Assembly (NCBI GenBank): GCA_020216925.1
Contig: JAIWOL010000088.1
Span: forward strand, 1-18,891
Direction of reading: 5' to 3'
Length of the DNA stretch: 18,891 bases
Source: Thiobacillus sp.
GTDB taxonomy: Bacteria; Pseudomonadota; Gammaproteobacteria; Burkholderiales; Thiobacillaceae
Shown here: one piece after another, positions 16,182 through 18,891 of the stretch
Numbering within the stretch: position 1 is the stretch's first letter
Layout of the letters: every line of letters begins with the position of its first letter
The notes under the pieces: model-generated
What the model saw: only the letters and a program-made list of their open reading frames with translations
Database searches by the model: none
Told to the model about the DNA's origin: nothing
Made by a program: the position numbers and the translations under genes

Positions 16182-16733
16182 ATGAAAATCTGCATCGTCT
16201 CCGATTCCCACGACAACCGCCGCCTGCTGGGCGCAGCGGTCGAACACGCCAAGGCGCATGGTGCAGAGGCGGTGCTGCATTGCGGAGATGTGGTCGCGCC
16301 GACCACGCTGCGCGTGCTGCAGAAATACGAGCTGCCGGTGCACGTGATCTACGGCAACAACACCGGCGATCTTTTCAACATGTCGCGGCTGGCCGCCGAA
16401 CCCAACAGCGTGATCCGCTACCACGGACAGGACGCCGCGATCACGCTGGCGGACCGCAATCTGTTCATGGTGCATTACCCGCATTACGCGCATGCCCTGG
16501 CCTGCACCGGAGATTACGATCTGGTGTGCTGCGGCCACGACCACATCTCCAGCGTGAAGCAGGTCGACCACGTAAAAGGCGGCAAGACCTGGCTGGTGAA
16601 CCCGGGCACGGTGGGCGGCGTGGGAGCGCCGCCCACCTACATCATGGCGGATCTGGCAGCGATGACGTTCGAGGTTGTCACCATCGAGGCCTCGCCCGCC
16701 TCGGTCTTCACGTCGGTGACGCCACACGCCTGA
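16182..16733 (+). CDS. YfcE/MJ0936-type metallophosphoesterase
   Basis: A 183-residue calcineurin-like phosphoesterase (Metallophos_2 type). The dimetal site is complete: Asp8 and His10 (SDSHDN), Asp36 (HCGDVV), Asn59 (YGNN), His98 (MVHYPH), His119 and His121 (CCGHDH). The family closing motif NPGTVGGVG is present. E. coli YfcE and M. jannaschii MJ0936 hydrolyse phosphodiesters in vitro; the natural substrate is not known. No signal peptide, so cytoplasmic. It follows ppa by 79 bases on the same strand. The start ATG overlaps, as ATGA, the stop of a five-codon frame that begins at 16168. No clear ribosome binding site is present. Confidence 0.92.
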   Translation: MKICIVSDSHDNRRLLGAAVEHAKAHGAEAVLHCGDVVAPTTLRVLQKYELPVHVIYGNNTGDLFNMSRLAAEPNSVIRYHGQDAAITLADRNLFMVHYPHYAHALACTGDYDLVCCGHDHISSVKQVDHVKGGKTWLVNPGTVGGVGAPPTYIMADLAAMTFEVVTIEASPASVFTSVTPHA

Positions 16734-16739
16734 TTTTTT

Positions 16740-16767
16740 GCGATGGCTGCATCCACAAGGCCATTGC
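16740..16767 (+). other. Hairpin in the leader of the sigma factor gene
   Basis: GCGATGGC (16740-16747) can pair with GCCATTGC (16760-16767): eight pairs, one of them G-U, with a 12-base loop. A T6 run (16734-16739) lies before, not after, the stem, so it is not a normal intrinsic terminator for the phosphoesterase gene. It may simply be leader structure before the sigma factor gene. Confidence 0.4.
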
Positions 16768-16810
16768 ATGAGTAGTGTCGGCATCGGCTTCAAATCCCAG
16801 TCAAGCGACC

Positions 16811-17356
16811 ATGCCAGCCAACGAAGACGATTTTGACTACGAATCCGCACTGCTCGCCTGCGCGCGCGGCGAGGTGTTCGCGTTCGAGTCGCTCTACCGC
16901 CGCGAAAGCCGCTGGCTCGGCGGCGTGGCCTACCGTATCCTGCGCGACCGCGCGCTGGCCGAAGAGGCCCTGCACGATGCCTTCCTGCAAATCTGGCAGA
17001 AGGCGCACACCTTCGACCGCAACCTCGGTTCGGCCCGCGGCTGGATCTACACCGTGGTACGGCATCGCGCGCTGGGCATGGCGCGCGGTCTGGGGCGCGA
17101 GACCGCGGCGGGCGATATGGCGGCCCTGTCCGACATCCGCGGCGAACCCGTCCAGCCCAACGATGGCCGCGACGATGCCGCCGACATCGACAAATGCCTG
17201 GAAGATCTCCCGCCCGAGCGCCGGGAATCGATCCTGCTGGCCTTTCTTGACGGTTATTCTCACGAGGAGATTGCCCGTGCGCTGAAAACGCCGCTTGGCA
17301 CCGTCAAATCCTGGATCAGGCGCGGGCTGGCGAGCCTGAAGGAGTGCCTGTCGTGA
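16811..17356 (+). CDS. ECF-family RNA polymerase sigma factor
   Basis: A 181-residue sigma factor from the ATG at 16811; a GTG at 16775 would add 12 residues that do not look conserved. Region 2 (about 27-92) contains the -10-binding helices, with YRILRDRALAEEALHDAFLQ and IWQKAHTFDRNLGSARGWIY. Region 4 (about 125-178) contains a helix-turn-helix, HEEIARALKTPLGTVKSWIRRGLASLK, given here as positions 151-177. Regions 1 and 3 are absent, as in ECF factors. It overlaps by four bases the gene for a membrane anti-sigma factor, the usual arrangement for stress-responsive pairs released by anti-sigma breakdown. The target regulon and inducing signal cannot be read from the sequence. Confidence 0.93.
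   Translation: MPANEDDFDYESALLACARGEVFAFESLYRRESRWLGGVAYRILRDRALAEEALHDAFLQIWQKAHTFDRNLGSARGWIYTVVRHRALGMARGLGRETAAGDMAALSDIRGEPVQPNDGRDDAADIDKCLEDLPPERRESILLAFLDGYSHEEIARALKTPLGTVKSWIRRGLASLKECLS
17339..17344 (+). promoter_or_regulatory. Ribosome binding site of the anti-sigma gene
   Basis: AAGGAG lies eight bases before GTG at 17353 and overlaps the alternative GTG at 17344, so it decides for 17353. It sits inside the end of the sigma gene, consistent with translational coupling. Confidence 0.7.
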
Positions 17357-18054
17357 GCGACCAACATTCCCAAGATAGCCAGCCGGCCCCCGAGGATCTG
17401 GCCGCCCAGTATGTACTGGGCATGCTCGACGCCGAGGCGCAGCAGGCTGCCGAAAAGCGTGTGACGAGCGACCGCGCCTTTGCCCGCGAGGTCTACCAGT
17501 GGCAGGACAGACTGCTGCCGCTCGGCCGCAGGGTGGCCCCGTATGCCGTGCCGGCCAGCATTCTGCGCCGCCTGCTGCAGCACGTCATGCCGCCTGCGCG
17601 CGCAGCGACGTCATGGTGGATGCGCGCCGGGTTGTGGCAGGGCGTCAGCGCGCTGTCGATCGCGTTGGCCGTCGCCCTGGCCATGCGCGGCGCGCATGAA
17701 CCCGCCGTGTCCCAGGTTCCGCGCTATCTGGCTGTGCTGAATTCCCCCGGCAACGAAGTGCTGTGGGTGGTCGAGGTGGCTACGGGCGACACGCTCAGGC
17801 TCAAGCCGGTCGGCACCATGCCGGTGGTGCCCAGCGCCAAGGCGCTGCAGTTCTGGACCAAACCCAAGGGCGCGGACAAACCAACCTCGCTCGGGCTGGT
17901 TCCGGTCGGGCAGGCACTGGAACTGCCGCGCGCCAGCCTTCCCGCAGTGGAAAGCGAACAGCTGTTCGAAGTCACCCTGGAGCCCGAGTACGGCTCGCCC
18001 ACCGGGCGTCCCACCGGACCGATCCTTGCGATTGGACGCATGATCGCCCTCTGA
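17353..18054 (+). CDS. Membrane anti-sigma factor, RskA-like
   Basis: A 233-residue single-pass membrane protein starting with GTG at 17353 (overlap GTGA with the sigma stop). The N-terminal part (about 11-55, PEDLAAQYVLGMLDAEAQQA and following) is an anti-sigma helical domain; the zinc motif HxxxCxxC found in many ECF anti-sigma factors is absent. One transmembrane helix spans about 93-112 (GLWQGVSALSIALAVALA). The remaining 120 residues, with VLWVVEVATGD and LQFWTKPKG, fit the RskA C-terminal domain and would be periplasmic. Such proteins hold their sigma factor at the membrane until a periplasmic signal triggers stepwise proteolysis. The gene is followed after 59 bases by mnmC. Confidence 0.87.
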   Translation: MSDQHSQDSQPAPEDLAAQYVLGMLDAEAQQAAEKRVTSDRAFAREVYQWQDRLLPLGRRVAPYAVPASILRRLLQHVMPPARAATSWWMRAGLWQGVSALSIALAVALAMRGAHEPAVSQVPRYLAVLNSPGNEVLWVVEVATGDTLRLKPVGTMPVVPSAKALQFWTKPKGADKPTSLGLVPVGQALELPRASLPAVESEQLFEVTLEPEYGSPTGRPTGPILAIGRMIAL

Positions 18055-18113
18055 CTGGCCGGGCGGATGGCGGGCGCACGGCGGGCCGGTCCGCGCCAAG
18101 CTACCATTCGCCC

Positions 18114-18891
18114 ATGCGTAAAACCATCCAACCCGCCACCCTGGAATGGAAGGACGGCGTGCCGTACTCCAGCGTCTACGGCGATATCTATCACTCGGCG
18201 GACGGCGCTGCCGGGCAGGCCCGTCACGTCTTTCTCGCCGGCTGCGGCCTGCCGGCAGGCTGGGCGGGGCGGGATCACTTCACGGTGCTCGAAACCGGGT
18301 TCGGCACCGGCCTCAATTTCCTGGCGACCTGGGCCGCGTGGCGCAATGATCCGTCGCGCTGCCGGCGGCTGCATTTCGTGTCGGTGGAGAAGCATCCGTT
18401 TTCTGCGGATGATCTCGCGCACCTGCACGCGCAGTGGCCGGAGTTTGCCAGCCTGTCGGCCGAACTGGTCGCGGTCTGGCCGCCTGCCTTGCCCGGTTTC
18501 CACCGGCTCACGCTCGATGGCGGTGGCGTGAATCTCACCCTGATGCTGGGCGATGCGCTGGACTGCCTGCCCAATCTGGATGCGCGCGTGGACGCTTTCT
18601 ATCTCGACGGCTTTGCGCCAGACCGCAATGCCGACCTGTGGCAATCTTCGCTGTTTGCCGAGCTCGCGCGGCTGGCCCGCACGGATGCGACGGCGGCGAC
18701 CTACACGGTGGCCGCGCCGGTGCGGCAGGGTCTGGGCGATGCCGGTTTCGTCTGGGCCAAACGCAGCGGCTATGGGCGCAAGCGGCATTGTCTGACGGCG
18801 CGTTTTACCGGCGAATCCGCTTTCGGGCCCGCCGGGCCGCGCCGCATCGCCGTCATCGGCGCCGGCGTCGCGGGCGCGGCCGTGGCGCACG
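18114..18891 (+). CDS. mnmC: Bifunctional tRNA 5-methylaminomethyl-2-thiouridine enzyme MnmC, partial
   Basis: About 259 residues are visible; the frame is open at the right edge. MnmC finishes the modification of the wobble uridine of certain tRNAs to mnm5s2U: an FAD-dependent domain removes the carboxymethyl group and a SAM-dependent domain adds the methyl. The N-terminal methyltransferase is present, with the SAM loop LETGFGTGLNFL (59-70), VEKHPF, and YLDGFAPDRNADLW, close to the family FLDGFAPxxNPDMW. At about residue 247 the second domain begins with the dinucleotide loop IAVIGAGVAGAAVAH. The whole oxidase domain lies beyond the window. It starts 59 bases after the anti-sigma gene and has no obvious ribosome binding site. 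Confidence 0.95.
   Translation, partial: MRKTIQPATLEWKDGVPYSSVYGDIYHSADGAAGQARHVFLAGCGLPAGWAGRDHFTVLETGFGTGLNFLATWAAWRNDPSRCRRLHFVSVEKHPFSADDLAHLHAQWPEFASLSAELVAVWPPALPGFHRLTLDGGGVNLTLMLGDALDCLPNLDARVDAFYLDGFAPDRNADLWQSSLFAELARLARTDATAATYTVAAPVRQGLGDAGFVWAKRSGYGRKRHCLTARFTGESAFGPAGPRRIAVIGAGVAGAAVAH

Noticed and set aside
16740..16767. Intrinsic terminator after the phosphoesterase gene
   Set aside because: The T run precedes the stem on the plus strand, and on the minus strand the stem would be followed by A's.

Overview
The window is GC-rich, densely coded chromosomal DNA from a Gram-negative proteobacterium. Protein families, gene neighbourhoods and the look of the housekeeping genes suggest a betaproteobacterium, possibly of the Thiobacillus/Nitrosomonadales type; the genus is an inference. 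No tRNA, rRNA, CRISPR array, insertion sequence or phage gene was seen. It reads as core genome with a few unusual genes embedded.

Left part (1-2017, minus strand): gloB (glyoxalase II) followed by a lytic transglycosylase of the MltD type that runs off the left edge. Only 27 bases away, on the plus strand, a tight run begins: yafS-like methyltransferase, rnhA, dnaQ, an orphan periplasmic substrate-binding protein, and a membrane-bound sCache-HAMP-GGDEF-EAL cyclic-di-GMP enzyme (2045-6973). The mltD-gloB-yafS-rnhA-dnaQ cluster matches the E. coli neighbourhood, except that rnhA here points the same way as dnaQ. The last two genes join dnaQ by short overlaps, which suggests one transcript and translational coupling.

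Middle part (6974-11836, minus strand): mfd (transcription-repair coupling factor), serB (phosphoserine phosphatase), a FlgM-type anti-sigma-28 factor without flagellar neighbours, and a 70-residue HMA metal-binding protein. The HMA stop codon abuts the stop of the convergent GGDEF-EAL gene.

Right part (11962-18891, plus strand): a very large exported protein of about 30 Sel1-like repeats, broken by a one-base frameshift in an A5 run at 12342-12346. Then come ppa (inorganic pyrophosphatase), a YfcE-like metallophosphoesterase, an ECF sigma factor with its membrane anti-sigma factor (4-base overlap), and the first third of mnmC (tRNA modification), cut by the right edge.

No clearly new multi-gene system is evident. 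The points most worth following are the frameshifted Sel1-repeat protein, the dnaQ-linked SBP/c-di-GMP module, and the orphan FlgM with a possible sigma-28-like promoter over the serB stop codon. No gap between genes exceeds 300 bases; the largest is the 125-base divergent region 11837-11961.
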